35,425 bases of DNA from Nitrospira sp. GTDB taxonomy: Bacteria; Nitrospirota; Nitrospiria; Nitrospirales; Nitrospiraceae. The stretch is from positions 1 to 35,425 of the forward strand of contig JALHMZ010000027.1 of the NCBI GenBank assembly GCA_022843785.1, given 5' to 3'. The notes beneath the pieces were generated by a model that ran no database searches, was not told the origin of the DNA, and saw only the letters and a list, made by a program, of their open reading frames with translations. The position numbers and the translations under genes were made by a program. Below, in pieces: positions 23,292 through 32,460 of this stretch (position 1 is the stretch's first letter; every line of letters begins with the position of its first letter).

Positions 23292-25019
23292 TCAATTCTT
23301 GGGTAGCTCGTCTTGTCCGTTCCTCTTCTCTGTGGAAGCCAAGATCGGCTGGAAGGTCGGATCGGCATCGAGCACCGCTTTCAGCAGCTCACTGTGAAGA
23401 AAGTAGCGCCAGATCGCGTCGTCTTTCCCCGGCACTTCATCGAACCAGCGTTTTGCGTCGGTCAGATGCCGCAGCATCTTCGCCTTGTCTCCGTAATCCG
23501 GCATGAAAATCATGCTGTAGGCCATGGTGTAATCCGCGAGAAATTTGTCGATCGGCAGCTCGGCCAGGCCCGATGCCTTTTCGGCATCGGCATAGGCCTG
23601 GAGGCTGTCCGGATCGTGCAAAATCCGGTTCCAGGCAACTTTGTTGATGCGGGACCAGGCTAGTTGGAGGAGGGCTTCGGCCTTGGGTGTTTTCCGGTTG
23701 TCAGGAATGTCGTGGACCAGGGCTTCAAAGGTTTCGATCATCGGGAGCTGGTCGTTGTTCCATCGGTAGGCCATGCCGAGACGGAAGCGGTTGTCCAGCT
23801 GTTCGGGACGGATCTTGGCGAGAGTCTCTAGGGCCGGTACCATCCGGTAGAGAAAATCCGCCGGTGTCGGCTGGGGCAGGCCGCCCATCTCCATTCCGTT
23901 AGAGAGGTCCAGACGGGCTGCTCCTGCATAGATGTTCCAGTAGAATTCGTTGACGGTGAGCGAAAGCGCCGGGTCTTTCACGGTCAGGCTGTGCCCCTTG
24001 GCGGCATCCCCGAGCAACACGGCGTACAGGTGTTTGGTCAGGACCTGCAGGGCATCAACATGGTTCGGATCGATGATCAAGATACGGTTGAGCAGTGCGA
24101 TCCGATCGCGCAGATCGGGGAAGCTTGCGGCCCGTGCTGCGGCGGCCGTGAATGTGCCTGGTTGATCGTTCGGTCCCCACCAGACCAGGGATTCAGGTAG
24201 GGCCCGGCTGATTTCTGTCGTGAATGGAATCTGCTCAGCCACCATGCCCGGCGCTTCCGGGGTGGTGGCCACCGGCTGCTGAAACACCGCGCTATCGTTC
24301 GGGAACCCGTGTCGTTTGAGCCCGGTGAGCACGACCCATTGGGTGACGACGGATTTGATTGCGCGCCGGGGGCGTTTGACCGTGCTCGTCCATTGCACGA
24401 TGCCGGGCGCATAGGTAACCGGTGCAGTTAACGGGTCCTGGTAGGTCACCGTAATCGCGACCAACGTGGTTGGGACGCCGATGACCTTGCCGTTCGGCTT
24501 GAGCCGAAATGATCCGTCGGGGATTCGACGGCTGTTCGTGACGATCAATTGCAGGCCGCTCCCTGGCGGTGACGTCCCGATCGTATCCATGACGAATGCC
24601 GAGGCCGGAGTATCGGACAGCTCGTCCCCGTAGAATACCAGCGGGCCTGCGCTGGGCCAGAGGACATCCATGCCGATGTCCGTCCGTTTCAGGGCCGGTG
24701 CGTGGGCGGCGGTCATTTCTTTCCAGCAAGTCTCATAGGATGAGTCATGTGCTTCGGGAGCAGACTTACGAGCAGGTGGCAACGCTGTCACAAGCCGATA
24801 TTGGCAGGCGAAGTCCAACTGCCCGAAAGTCAGACGGTCGCCCTTTGAGATGGCATCGGCGTATCGGCGAGCAGCCTCGCTGGCCGGGCTCTGGACCGTC
24901 GCATGTGCGTGTGGCGTGCGTGAAGCTGCTGCCGCAGCAAGCATTGCCGAACTGGCGTCGAAAATCGTGAACAGCCCCCCAAGAATGAATGCCGCTGTGA
25001 GTGGTCTGCATCGAGTCAT
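23292..25019 (-). CDS. large secreted protein of unknown function, helical repeats toward the C terminus
   Basis: A protein of 575 residues (from ATG 25019) that I cannot place in a named family. A signal peptide is clear (MTRCRPLTAAFILGGLFTIF, then an Ala-rich cleavage region). Residues about 40-270 contain aromatic and Pro-rich segments with strand-like stretches (VIGVPTTLVAITVTYQDPLTAPVTY). The second half is helical, with TPR-like pairs (RIALLNRILIIDPNHVDALQVL, DNRFRLGMAYRWNNDQLPMIETFEAL). In-frame starts at 25034 (ATG) and 25049 (GTG) are possible, but a promoter overlaps them. It lies downstream of an ECF sigma/anti-sigma pair on the same strand and upstream of aat. That position makes it a candidate target of the sigma factor. 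Confidence 0.75.
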   Translation of the reverse strand: MTRCRPLTAAFILGGLFTIFDASSAMLAAAAASRTPHAHATVQSPASEAARRYADAISKGDRLTFGQLDFACQYRLVTALPPARKSAPEAHDSSYETCWKEMTAAHAPALKRTDIGMDVLWPSAGPLVFYGDELSDTPASAFVMDTIGTSPPGSGLQLIVTNSRRIPDGSFRLKPNGKVIGVPTTLVAITVTYQDPLTAPVTYAPGIVQWTSTVKRPRRAIKSVVTQWVVLTGLKRHGFPNDSAVFQQPVATTPEAPGMVAEQIPFTTEISRALPESLVWWGPNDQPGTFTAAAARAASFPDLRDRIALLNRILIIDPNHVDALQVLTKHLYAVLLGDAAKGHSLTVKDPALSLTVNEFYWNIYAGAARLDLSNGMEMGGLPQPTPADFLYRMVPALETLAKIRPEQLDNRFRLGMAYRWNNDQLPMIETFEALVHDIPDNRKTPKAEALLQLAWSRINKVAWNRILHDPDSLQAYADAEKASGLAELPIDKFLADYTMAYSMIFMPDYGDKAKMLRHLTDAKRWFDEVPGKDDAIWRYFLHSELLKAVLDADPTFQPILASTEKRNGQDELPKN

Positions 25020-25037
25020 GATGAGCGCCTGCATTGA

Positions 25038-25067
25038 AAAATATTTCACTCCGGATCAGTTGGTCAA
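25038..25067 (-). promoter_or_regulatory. candidate promoter for the large secreted protein
   Basis: On the minus strand TTGACC (25067-25062), an 18-base spacer and TATTTT (25043-25038) resemble a sigma70 promoter. The transcription start would fall near 25031, between the upstream and downstream candidate ATGs. This would let the gene be expressed without the sigma/anti-sigma operon. Confidence 0.35.
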
Positions 25068-25103
25068 TTTAGCATGGAGGCCGGCGGGTTTGACAGAGAT
25101 TGA

Positions 25104-25403
25104 TCACCGGGATCGGGCGGCGTTCAAAATCTTCTCGCGCATCAGGGCTCGCTCGTTCGCCGACAGGGCCGGAGCGGGATTCCCGCGGCAGAGCGACACG
25201 GTCTGGCGAAGAGAGGCCACGAACTCTTCGCAGTGAGGACAGTCGCCCAGGTGCCGCCGGATTTGCAGACAGATGTCATTCGGCAGCTCATCGTCGATAA
25301 AATCCGACAATTCACGAAGAATACCGAGACATCGTCCGGCTTCATGCTGATGGGGTGTGGCTGCAGGACGTCTTCGTGGTTTCGGGGCGGCACGTTTTAC
25401 CAT
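25104..25403 (-). CDS. zinc-binding anti-sigma factor (ZAS type), soluble
   Basis: Partner of the ECF sigma factor just upstream, 99 residues. The ZAS motif HxxxCxxC is present (RRHLGDCPHC): counting from ATG 25403, His51, Cys55 and Cys58, with Cys25 exactly 26 residues before the His. This spacing equals the Cys-His-Cys-Cys zinc site of RsrA, the redox-sensing anti-sigma factor of Streptomyces. No membrane helix follows, so it is cytoplasmic and cannot sense the periplasm directly. GGGAG eight bases before ATG 25403 decides the start over an upstream GTG. The N terminus is rich in Lys, Arg and Pro, which is unusual for the family. Confidence 0.88.
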   Translation of the reverse strand: MVKRAAPKPRRRPAATPHQHEAGRCLGILRELSDFIDDELPNDICLQIRRHLGDCPHCEEFVASLRQTVSLCRGNPAPALSANERALMREKILNAARSR

Positions 25404-25429
25404 CGCGGTTTCTCCCTGCACTACGTCAG

Positions 25430-26050
25430 TTACCCGTGATCCGGCTCGTGATTTCCTTCCGCATGGCCTCGCGCGCTGAGTTCGCGGCGGACAAACAAGC
25501 GCGCGCGGTGGAGCCGTGATTTCACCGCGCGCTCGCTCAAACCCATAACGGTTCCCACTTCTTTAGCGCTCAAATCTTCCATGTCGCGCAGCACGAGCAC
25601 CATCTTGTATTTCTTGGGCAGTTTGTCGATCGCGGCATTGAGAGCTTGCCGCAGCTCCTTGTTCTGGAGGGCCTCTTCCGGACTGAGCCCTTCGACGGGG
25701 ATTTGCAGGTGGAACTCGCCCTCGGAAGAGGGAATGAACTCTTCCAGCGACAGCTCTCGTTCCGGTGCCCCCTTGCGTTTTCGCCGCATACGCAGGCAGG
25801 CCCGCGAAGCGATGGCATAGAGCCAGGTGGAGACCTGTGCGTCTCCGCGGAAGCGGTTGAATCCACGGTAGGCATTTAAAAAGGTTTCCTGCACCAAGTC
25901 CTTCGCCGCTTCGGCTTCGCCGCACAGCCTGTTCGCGTAGCGATACATCAGATCAACGTGATCCTTGTAGAGCGTGTCGAACCGGTCTCGCATATTCGGC
26001 GATACGGATGACCGGCCGTCTGAGGCGCGTGGTATTCGCGTAGATTTCAT
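25430..26050 (-). CDS. ECF-subfamily RNA polymerase sigma factor
   Basis: Alternative sigma factor, 206 residues, with region 2 (LYKDHVDLMYRYANRLCGEAEAAKDLVQETFLNAYRGFNRFRGDAQVSTWLYAIASRACL) and region 4 (LPKKYKMVLVLRDMEDLSAKEVGTVMGLSERAVKSRLHRARLFVRREL). A charged linker of about 45 residues joins them. The DLVQETFLNAYR and STWLYAIA motifs are typical. An ATG at 25993 (MRDRF) is an alternative start that drops a 19-residue unconserved leader. It precedes the zinc anti-sigma gene by 26 bases, so both are co-transcribed. Its regulon cannot be read; the secreted protein downstream is a natural first candidate. Confidence 0.95.
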   Translation of the reverse strand: MKSTRIPRASDGRSSVSPNMRDRFDTLYKDHVDLMYRYANRLCGEAEAAKDLVQETFLNAYRGFNRFRGDAQVSTWLYAIASRACLRMRRKRKGAPERELSLEEFIPSSEGEFHLQIPVEGLSPEEALQNKELRQALNAAIDKLPKKYKMVLVLRDMEDLSAKEVGTVMGLSERAVKSRLHRARLFVRRELSARGHAEGNHEPDHG

Positions 26051-26113
26051 AGACCGTGCAGTCTACGAAGGGTTGAAAAAGAGAGTCAAGTGAGAGGGGA
26101 GGAGAACGGAAGG

Positions 26114-27193
26114 TTAGTTCGGTCGATGGAATTCGACGACTTCGCCCCGTCCATTGAGTTCAATGGTGATCGGGCTGCCTTCCCGTAGCCCGGCCAAGGC
26201 GGACTTTCCCCGATCCGTCTGATAGATCTGTTCGCCCTCGGGAGTCCAGAGTCTGATGCCGGCATGATCCGGCGACGCAAATTCCAGCGGGCCGGTCAGG
26301 AAGCGGTGAGCCGGAGACGTCGTATTGGGAGCGGCAAGATCTGCCACTATGTTCCGATGATGAATGTGGAGAGTCAAGGTCTGTCCCACCTTCGCATTCT
26401 TGATGCCGATCTTGGTGTTGACGTTCACCACGCCGACGGGGGTTCTGAAGAAGATGAAGTTCGATTTCAGCTTGGAGACAGTGCCGGTCAGCAATAGCTG
26501 TGCGTCGGTTCCTCCCGAAGCAATCTGGCCAATCTGGAGATCGAACTGCAGGTCATGGACACCGATGACGGTACCGTTGTCGTCGACTTCGACCGTGACC
26601 GGACTGCCTTCACGAAGTCCGGCGAGCGAACGTTCATGGGCGCCGAAGTCGAAGGAGCGCTCTCCTTCCGGTGTCCACCGCAGTAACTTGTTCTCGCCGT
26701 CTCCGCTCTGCTTGAACGGTCCGCTGAGATAACGATGGACCAGGGAATCGTTGCTCCTCTTTCTGATCTCGACAGCGAGATGAGTATCATGGATCCAGAA
26801 GAAGACATCTTGAGAAGCGAGGAAATCTTTGAGCGTCGTCTTCGAGCTGAGCGTTAACAGTCCAATCGGCGTTTTTAAGAAGACGATCCCGGGTTTGGTC
26901 CGCCACACCGATGCTTTCAGGGTGATGGATGGATTTGCCTCCATCCGGGCTGGATCAGTGACGCTCTCGGTCCGATTGGGAGTTGGCTTCACGGGGGTGG
27001 AATCGGCGCGTGTCTCGGATTGAGCCGGATTTGTTTCGACCGGGACCGAGTCGGCCCTCGCATCAGACTCAGCCGGAATGACGTTGTCGGGAGCTCGAAG
27101 TTCGTTGTCGGCAAAGCCCGGCGACGTCGAACAGACGAAACCGGCCAAAGCAAGGACTTGAAGGAACCGTCGATTGTTCGATAGTCGCGTCAT
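26114..27193 (-). CDS. secreted protein built of two tandem copies of an unnamed module
   Basis: A 359-residue protein with a signal peptide (LQVLALAGFVCSTSPGFA). A linker follows in which a short unit recurs (ARADSVPVE / TRADSTPVK). Two related modules of about 110 residues come next. Both contain FLKTPIG or FFRTPVG at the front, an RWTPEGE or LWTPEGE block, and end with LAGLREGSPVTVEVDDNGTV or LAGLREGSPITIELNGRGEV. The pattern suggests a repeated beta-rich domain formed by internal duplication. I do not recognise a named family. The frame is open upstream to 27517, but that part lies under the der terminator and has no conserved start. It sits between der and the ECF sigma gene on the same strand. 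Confidence 0.8.
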   Translation of the reverse strand: MTRLSNNRRFLQVLALAGFVCSTSPGFADNELRAPDNVIPAESDARADSVPVETNPAQSETRADSTPVKPTPNRTESVTDPARMEANPSITLKASVWRTKPGIVFLKTPIGLLTLSSKTTLKDFLASQDVFFWIHDTHLAVEIRKRSNDSLVHRYLSGPFKQSGDGENKLLRWTPEGERSFDFGAHERSLAGLREGSPVTVEVDDNGTVIGVHDLQFDLQIGQIASGGTDAQLLLTGTVSKLKSNFIFFRTPVGVVNVNTKIGIKNAKVGQTLTLHIHHRNIVADLAAPNTTSPAHRFLTGPLEFASPDHAGIRLWTPEGEQIYQTDRGKSALAGLREGSPITIELNGRGEVVEFHRPN

Positions 27194-27262
27194 CGGGGCC
27201 GAGACCTCTGATTGAACCTTTGCGGTGTCGCAAGCACGTGGGATCGTGTGTCCCGTTCGGAA

Positions 27263-27291
27263 AATTGCGGGTGTCTTCGCAAGACACCCGC
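27263..27291 (-). terminator. rho-independent terminator after der
   Basis: Reading leftward, GCGGGTGTCTT and its perfect 11-base complement form a hairpin (27291-27267) with a 3-base loop, followed by AATTTT. It lies 68 bases after the der stop, so it ends the der message before the downstream gene. Confidence 0.75.
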
Positions 27292-27359
27292 ATCTCCTAT
27301 GCGAGTAACATGAGCCTGCGAAGCCGTCAACTCGAAAGCGGTTTTGCACCGGCGGCCGG

Positions 27360-28766
27360 TCATTTTTTTCTAACGAGGAGGCGTAGTGGAGTTCCGGTAA
27401 ACCCGTAGGACTCACGGAGCTGGTTTTCCAGATATCGCAGATACGACGGCGTGATGTTTTCCGGATGGCCCACGAATAAAGCGAAGGCCGGCGGCTTCGT
27501 TGTAACCTGGGTGACAAACGCGGATTTCGTCACTTTCGCCGGTTTGCCTTTGCGGACCGGCAATGGATGGACCAACAGAATATTTTGCAGCCAGGTATTC
27601 AAGGTGCCCGTGGAGATTCGCTTGGTAAACATCGCGTACACATCGTCTATTTGGGCGAATACCGTACGGGCGGACTCCGATTTGAGCGCCGAGCCGTAGA
27701 GTACCGGAGCCCAAGTCAGGAAGGGGAAGCGGCGGTGGAGCTCAAGTTCGTAATTCTTCCTGGCCTCGGCATCGCCCACACGAAGGTCCCACTTGTTGAT
27801 CCAGAGAATACAGGCGCGCCCTTGCTTGAGGATGGCCCCCGCGATTTTCGTGTCTTGCTCTGTTACGCCTTCCTCTCCATCCAGCACAAGCACGGCCACA
27901 TCGGAGCGGCCGATGGCGCGGAGCGAGCGCAGGACGCTCCAGCCTTCAATCCCGCGATCGATTTTCCCCCGCCGCCTGATGCCGGCCGTATCGGTGAACA
28001 CGTACCTCTTCCCCGCGTGCGTCACAAGAGAGTCGATGGGATCGCGTGTGGTGCCGGGAATGTCGCTCACGACCACCCGTTCTTCTCCCAACAGCGCATT
28101 GATCATCGTAGATTTTCCGACATTGGGACGGCCCACCACGGCAATGCGAGGCAGCTGCGCCAGCTCATTGGTTCCATCGGCTGCAGGCAACAGCGGGTAG
28201 AGCGCATCCAGCAGCTCGGACACGCCGATACCATGCTCGGCAGAGAGGGGATAGAGCTCATCTACCCCCAGTTGATAAAAGTCGGCAATGAGCGGTTCGG
28301 ATTTGGGGGTATCGATCTTGTTGATCGCCATGAACACCGGTTTGGTCACACCACGCAACAGCCGCACGACTTCATGATCAGAAGGCGTCAGGCCTGAGCG
28401 GCCGTCGAGCAGAAAAATCAGAATGTCGGCTTCGGCAATGGCAATCTCGGACTGACGGCGAATCAATGCCAACATGCCGTCCGAGGCCGAGAGGTCGAGC
28501 CCTCCGGTATCGACCAGCCGAAACGTCCGTTGTCGATAGGTCGCGTCTGCATAGTTGCGATCGCGTGTCACGCCGGGAACGTCATCGACGATGGCAGTCT
28601 TGACGCCGAGGATTTTGTTGAACAGTGTGGACTTCCCTACATTCGGCCGGCCGATGATGGCGACGAGGGGCGGTGAGAGGTGGGGAGTGAGGGGTGAGTC
28701 CTCAGTGGTGAGAGGGACCGGAGGAGATGTGAGGGGCGAGGGTTTGGAAGATTTTCGGCGTGTCAT
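27360..28766 (-). CDS. der: ribosome-assembly GTPase Der (EngA)
   Basis: Double-GTPase that helps assemble the 50S ribosomal subunit, 468 residues. It has two G domains in tandem: G1 motifs GRPNVGKS at the start of each (VAIIGRPNVGKSTLFNKILG and IAVVGRPNVGKSTMINALLG), G3 DTGGLDL and DTAGI, and G4 NKID and NKWD. A C-terminal KH-like domain begins near STGTLNTWLQNIL. The first 33 residues are an odd low-complexity run of Ser, Thr, Pro and Leu; the matching DNA is G-rich and repetitive. The true start could be further in, but no later start precedes the first G domain cleanly. Confidence 0.96.
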   Translation of the reverse strand: MTRRKSSKPSPLTSPPVPLTTEDSPLTPHLSPPLVAIIGRPNVGKSTLFNKILGVKTAIVDDVPGVTRDRNYADATYRQRTFRLVDTGGLDLSASDGMLALIRRQSEIAIAEADILIFLLDGRSGLTPSDHEVVRLLRGVTKPVFMAINKIDTPKSEPLIADFYQLGVDELYPLSAEHGIGVSELLDALYPLLPAADGTNELAQLPRIAVVGRPNVGKSTMINALLGEERVVVSDIPGTTRDPIDSLVTHAGKRYVFTDTAGIRRRGKIDRGIEGWSVLRSLRAIGRSDVAVLVLDGEEGVTEQDTKIAGAILKQGRACILWINKWDLRVGDAEARKNYELELHRRFPFLTWAPVLYGSALKSESARTVFAQIDDVYAMFTKRISTGTLNTWLQNILLVHPLPVRKGKPAKVTKSAFVTQVTTKPPAFALFVGHPENITPSYLRYLENQLRESYGFTGTPLRLLVRKK

Positions 28767-28896
28767 TGGTCAACCGTCATGTGATAGAAAAATCGTGCCT
28801 GCTGCAAGTCGAGTATGATGACAGGAACCTAAGCCCACAAACAAGCGGTGCGCCGTGGTACACTCAGAAAATTCTTTCATGAATGGCGGATGCCCG

Positions 28897-29601
28897 ATGG
28901 CGAATGGCGGCTTTTCGTGGGATCAGATCGATGACGTGCTCCTCGATATGGATGGCACGTTGCTGGACCGACATTTCGACAATTTCTTTTTTGAGGAGGA
29001 ATTGCCGCGTCGGTATGCGGTGCTCCAGGGTCTGTCGTTTGACGAATCTCGCAGCCGCTTGATGGCCATGTATCGGTCGATGGAAGGCGAGTTGGCATGG
29101 ACCGATCTTCACTACTGGAGTGAGCGAGTGGGTATCGATGTCGTGGCGATGCACAAGGAGCTGGATCACATGATCGGGTTTTTGCCGGGAGCGGAGGAGT
29201 TCTTGCAGTACCTTCAGCGCCTGGGGAAGCGTGTCACCATCATTACGAACGCGCATAAATCGGGCCTGTCGGTCAAAACCGCCAAGACCGGGCTCGATCA
29301 GTACGTCGATCGCATTGTGGACGCATTCGAGGTCGGCCATCTAAAGATGCGGCCCGAGTATTGGCCGAAGTGCCAGTGCTTGCTAGGGTTCGATCCGGCG
29401 CGATCACTGTTTATGGATGATGACGAGGGGTGCTTGGTGGCTGCGGCGCGATTCGGCGTGGCGCATCTCATTCACAGCGCCAAGTCGAGTTCCCGGCTGC
29501 CGCCCGCGCCGCTTGCGCAATTTTTCTCGGTTGCCGGGTTCCGTCCGCTTTTCGATGGTCATCCCGTCATCCGACGAGAGGAGAAGCGTGAAGAGCCTTG
29601 A
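28897..29601 (+). CDS. yrfG: HAD-family hydrolase, YrfG-like GMP/IMP nucleotidase
   Basis: HAD-superfamily phosphatase, 234 residues. The nucleophile is Asp17 in LLDMDGTLLD, with Asp19 as acid/base; motif II is VTIITNAHKSG, and motif IV is SLFMDDDEGCLVAAARFGV. The segment after the nucleophile (RHFDNFFFEEELPRRYA) resembles E. coli YrfG, a nucleotidase acting on GMP and IMP. The start is uncertain among GTG 28855, ATG 28879 and ATG 28897; the last begins where similarity begins. The DNA around these ATGs contains a short direct repeat (GAATGGCGG twice). It stands between divergent der and ftsH. Confidence 0.85.
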   Translation: MANGGFSWDQIDDVLLDMDGTLLDRHFDNFFFEEELPRRYAVLQGLSFDESRSRLMAMYRSMEGELAWTDLHYWSERVGIDVVAMHKELDHMIGFLPGAEEFLQYLQRLGKRVTIITNAHKSGLSVKTAKTGLDQYVDRIVDAFEVGHLKMRPEYWPKCQCLLGFDPARSLFMDDDEGCLVAAARFGVAHLIHSAKSSSRLPPAPLAQFFSVAGFRPLFDGHPVIRREEKREEP

Positions 29602-29784
29602 TTAGGACCTGGTGATCTTTCGAGCTGATTCCAGCAGGAGGTTGATTCCACGGCCTGTGAGAGGTTAGCTTGGTATCCGTGATCATTCCGTCAGGATAGT
29701 ATAGGATAGCACTCAGGGTTGAAGAGAGGGGCTGGTATCGTACGGTCGAGCGACTACTCATTCTGAAAGGGCTGAGGGCAACGT

Positions 29785-31608
29785 ATGAGAAGCGTCAAGA
29801 GTTCCAGTCTGAAAAACCTGATGTTTTGGTTGGTCGTGGGCCTGTTCCTCGTGCTGCTGTTCAATCTGTTCAGTGCGCCGCCACCGCCTCAGGAAGAAAT
29901 GATCGTATTCAGTGAGTTCATGGCGAAGCTCGACAAGGGCGATCTGGAGAAGGTCGTTATCCAAGGCCACAACATTAGCGGACAGTTGAAGGATAAGACC
30001 CGGATCCGCACCTATTCGCCTGATGACCCTGCGATGGTAAAAGAGTTGCGAGAGAAAAATGTCCAGATTGAAGTGAAGCCGCCGGATGAAAGTCCCTGGT
30101 ACATCACCTTGCTGGTGACGTTGGGCCCCTTTGTCCTCTTTCTCGGCATTTGGATTTTCTTCATGCGCCGGATGCAGGGCGGGGGCAATAGCGCGTTGTC
30201 GTTCGGGAAAAGTCGAGCGCGGATGCTGACGGAAGATCGCAAAAAGGTCACGTTTGCCGATGTGGCCGGCGTTGAGGAAGCGAAGGAAGAGGTGCTGGAG
30301 GTCGTAGAGTTCCTGAAGGATCCCGGGAAGTTCCGGAAGCTTGGAGGTAGGATTCCCAAGGGGGTGCTAATTGTGGGGCCGCCGGGCACGGGCAAAACGT
30401 TGCTGGCAAAGGCGGTGGCCGGCGAAGCGGGCGTGCCATTTTTCAGCATCAGCGGGTCTGATTTCGTCGAAATGTTCGTGGGAGTCGGAGCGTCACGTGT
30501 GCGGGATTTGTTCGAACAGGGGAAAAAACATGCGCCCTGCATCATCTTTATCGATGAAATCGATGCGGTGGGCAGGCTTCGCGGCGCAGGACTCGGGGGC
30601 GGTCATGATGAACGGGAGCAGACTCTCAATCAGTTGCTCGTCGAAATGGACGGGTTTGAGACGAACGAGGGCGTCATTCTCGTTGCGGCGACCAATCGCC
30701 CTGATGTGCTTGATCCGGCATTATTGCGCCCTGGACGGTTTGATCGCCAAGTCGTGGTGGATCGCCCCGATATCCGTGGACGAACAGAAATTCTCAAGGT
30801 CCATACGAAGCGCGTGCCGGTCGGGGACAATGTAAAACTGGAACAGATTGCGCGAGGCACCCCGGGATTTGCAGGCGCCGATCTGGAGAACTTGGTGAAT
30901 GAGGCGGCATTGTGGGCGGCGCGCCAGAACAAGAAGCAAGTAGAGATGTCGGATTTCGAGATGGCGAAGGACAAGATTCTGATGGGTGCGGAACGGAGGA
31001 GCATGATGCTCACCGATGAGGAAAAACGGGTCACGGCCTATCACGAGGCGGGCCATGCGTTGATGGCGAAATTGCTGCCGGGCACGGACCCTGTGCACAA
31101 AGTGACGATCATTCCTCGGGGACGGGCTCTGGGTGTCACGATGCAGCTGCCGACCGAGGACCGGCACAGTTACTCCAAGGAGTATTTGTCCGATCGGTTG
31201 GCTGTGCTCATGGGTGGGCGAGTTGCCGAAGAGCTTGTATTCGAACACGTCACAACCGGTGCAGGCAATGATCTGGAGCGTGCCACCGATCTGGCACGCA
31301 AAATGGTGTGTGAATGGGGCATGAGCGAGAAATTGGGGCCGTTGACATTCGGGCAGCAGGGGGGGGGGCCCGTGTTCTTGGGGCGTGACGTGGCGGCCAG
31401 GCGGGATGTCAGCGATCAGATGGCGCAGGAGATCGATTCAGAGATCAAGCGCGTCGTGATGGAGAATTACGAACGGACCAAGCGCGCGTTATCGGAGCAC
31501 ATGACCGGCTTGAAGGCGCTGGCTGAGGCGCTGATAGAGAAAGAAGTGCTGGATGGATTGGATGTCGACCAGATTCTCACGCAGTCATCCGCACAGCCTG
31601 CCGGTTAA
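29785..31608 (+). CDS. ftsH: ATP-dependent zinc metalloprotease FtsH
   Basis: Membrane-bound AAA protease that degrades unassembled membrane proteins and some cytosolic regulators, 607 residues. Two membrane helices (about residues 10-29 and 107-126) frame a small periplasmic domain. The AAA module has Walker A GPPGTGKT at residues 198-205, Walker [13 protein letters not shown], the pore loop [13 protein letters not shown], and the second region of homology [20 protein letters not shown]. The zinc site HEAGH is at 420-424. GAGGG six bases before the ATG is a good ribosome site. It is convergent with the methyltransferase, with 9 bases between them. Confidence 0.97.
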   Translation: MRSVKSSSLKNLMFWLVVGLFLVLLFNLFSAPPPPQEEMIVFSEFMAKLDKGDLEKVVIQGHNISGQLKDKTRIRTYSPDDPAMVKELREKNVQIEVKPPDESPWYITLLVTLGPFVLFLGIWIFFMRRMQGGGNSALSFGKSRARMLTEDRKKVTFADVAGVEEAKEEVLEVVEFLKDPGKFRKLGGRIPKGVLIVGPPGTGKTLLAKAVAGEAGVPFFSISGSDFVEMFVGVGASRVRDLFEQGKKHAPCIIFIDEIDAVGRLRGAGLGGGHDEREQTLNQLLVEMDGFETNEGVILVAATNRPDVLDPALLRPGRFDRQVVVDRPDIRGRTEILKVHTKRVPVGDNVKLEQIARGTPGFAGADLENLVNEAALWAARQNKKQVEMSDFEMAKDKILMGAERRSMMLTDEEKRVTAYHEAGHALMAKLLPGTDPVHKVTIIPRGRALGVTMQLPTEDRHSYSKEYLSDRLAVLMGGRVAEELVFEHVTTGAGNDLERATDLARKMVCEWGMSEKLGPLTFGQQGGGPVFLGRDVAARRDVSDQMAQEIDSEIKRVVMENYERTKRALSEHMTGLKALAEALIEKEVLDGLDVDQILTQSSAQPAG

Positions 31609-31617
31609 CGCCGGTAA

Positions 31618-32241
31618 TCAAGCAGGAAACGGTGTCGCTCGTCCCCGATACATGTCGCCCGCGATTCTGGGGACGTCCGGCAGCAGGAAGCGATCCAGAT
31701 GAGCGATCCTCAGGCCGGCTTGAGCGATCAGCCGGTCGATTGGCCGGTTCAGATGACAGCCGCAGCCGATAACATTCTGAATCGGATTCAGCCGATCCTG
31801 CCAGGCGGCGATGGTTTGATCGTCGCTCCGGCCATGTTCGAGAAACAGCAACGTACCTTCCGGTTTGAGGACGCGTGCGATCTCCCGTAAGGCCTGCACC
31901 GGGTCAGGAATCGTACAGAGTGTCCAGGTGCTGATGACCCTATCGAACTGCTGATTGGGATAGGGCAAGGCCTCGGCTGTTACCTGTGTGGTTCGGACAG
32001 GAAAAGAGGCCGTCGCGATTCGCTCACTGACCCTGTGGGGAAGAAGATCAGCCGGATCTACGGCGGAGAGGGTTGAGACACTTGCAGGATAGTGAGCCAA
32101 ATTGAGCCCGGTCCCGAAGCCAATTTCCAAGACCTCCCCGCGCACATCTTGCAGCAGATCAGCCCGCAGCCGCTGAAAAGCCTGGCCGCTCATTACCCAA
32201 TCCATCAGCCGAGGGAAAATATGCCGACTGTAAAGTTCCAT
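31618..32241 (-). CDS. class I SAM-dependent methyltransferase
   Basis: Cytosolic methyltransferase, 207 residues. Motif I is VLEIGFGTGLNLAHYP, with the acidic residue of motif II in LSAVDPAD. Motif IV is FDRVISTWTLCTIPDP, and EIARVLKPEGTLLFLEHG follows, as in the UbiE/Methyltransf_11 group. The C-terminal part (IGCGCHLNRPIDRLIAQAG) is typical of small lipid or quinone methyltransferases and of PhcB-like proteins, so the substrate is unknown. The start is ATG 32241; the frame is open a little further upstream. A TATACT stands about 12 bases before it on the minus strand, with no clear -35 box. Confidence 0.85.
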   Translation of the reverse strand: MELYSRHIFPRLMDWVMSGQAFQRLRADLLQDVRGEVLEIGFGTGLNLAHYPASVSTLSAVDPADLLPHRVSERIATASFPVRTTQVTAEALPYPNQQFDRVISTWTLCTIPDPVQALREIARVLKPEGTLLFLEHGRSDDQTIAAWQDRLNPIQNVIGCGCHLNRPIDRLIAQAGLRIAHLDRFLLPDVPRIAGDMYRGRATPFPA

Positions 32242-32407
32242 TGGCGGCCTGTAGTATAACAAAGCCTAGCAAGGCCGGGATGGCTGCTGCGCCAGTCAGC
32301 TCGCGTAACCGGGCGATGCGGCGTATCCAGCCTATGGCCCGGTGTTTGTGGGGGCGGTTATTCAAGGAGTCTGGACGGAAGAATTGCGATCGGTGCACCC
32401 ATTGCTC

Positions 32408-32437
32408 TTGCGCTGGGCAATTCTTGTGACAGATAAT
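32408..32437 (+). promoter_or_regulatory. candidate promoter for the two-component genes
   Basis: TTGCGC (32408-32413), 18 bases and GATAAT (32432-32437) give a plausible sigma70 promoter, with the start about 17 bases before ATG 32461. The remaining part of the 220-base gap (from 32242) holds no gene I can support. Confidence 0.35.
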
Positions 32438-32460
32438 CACCAAGCGTGTAGGGTGAGACC

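Noticed and set aside
27194..27517. N-terminal extension of the duplicated-module protein
   Set aside because: It overlaps the end of der and its terminator; a normal signal peptide begins at ATG 27193.
27567..28397. A 276-codon open frame antisense to der
   Set aside because: Der is complete with both GTPase domains; the antisense product is His/Arg-rich without motifs.
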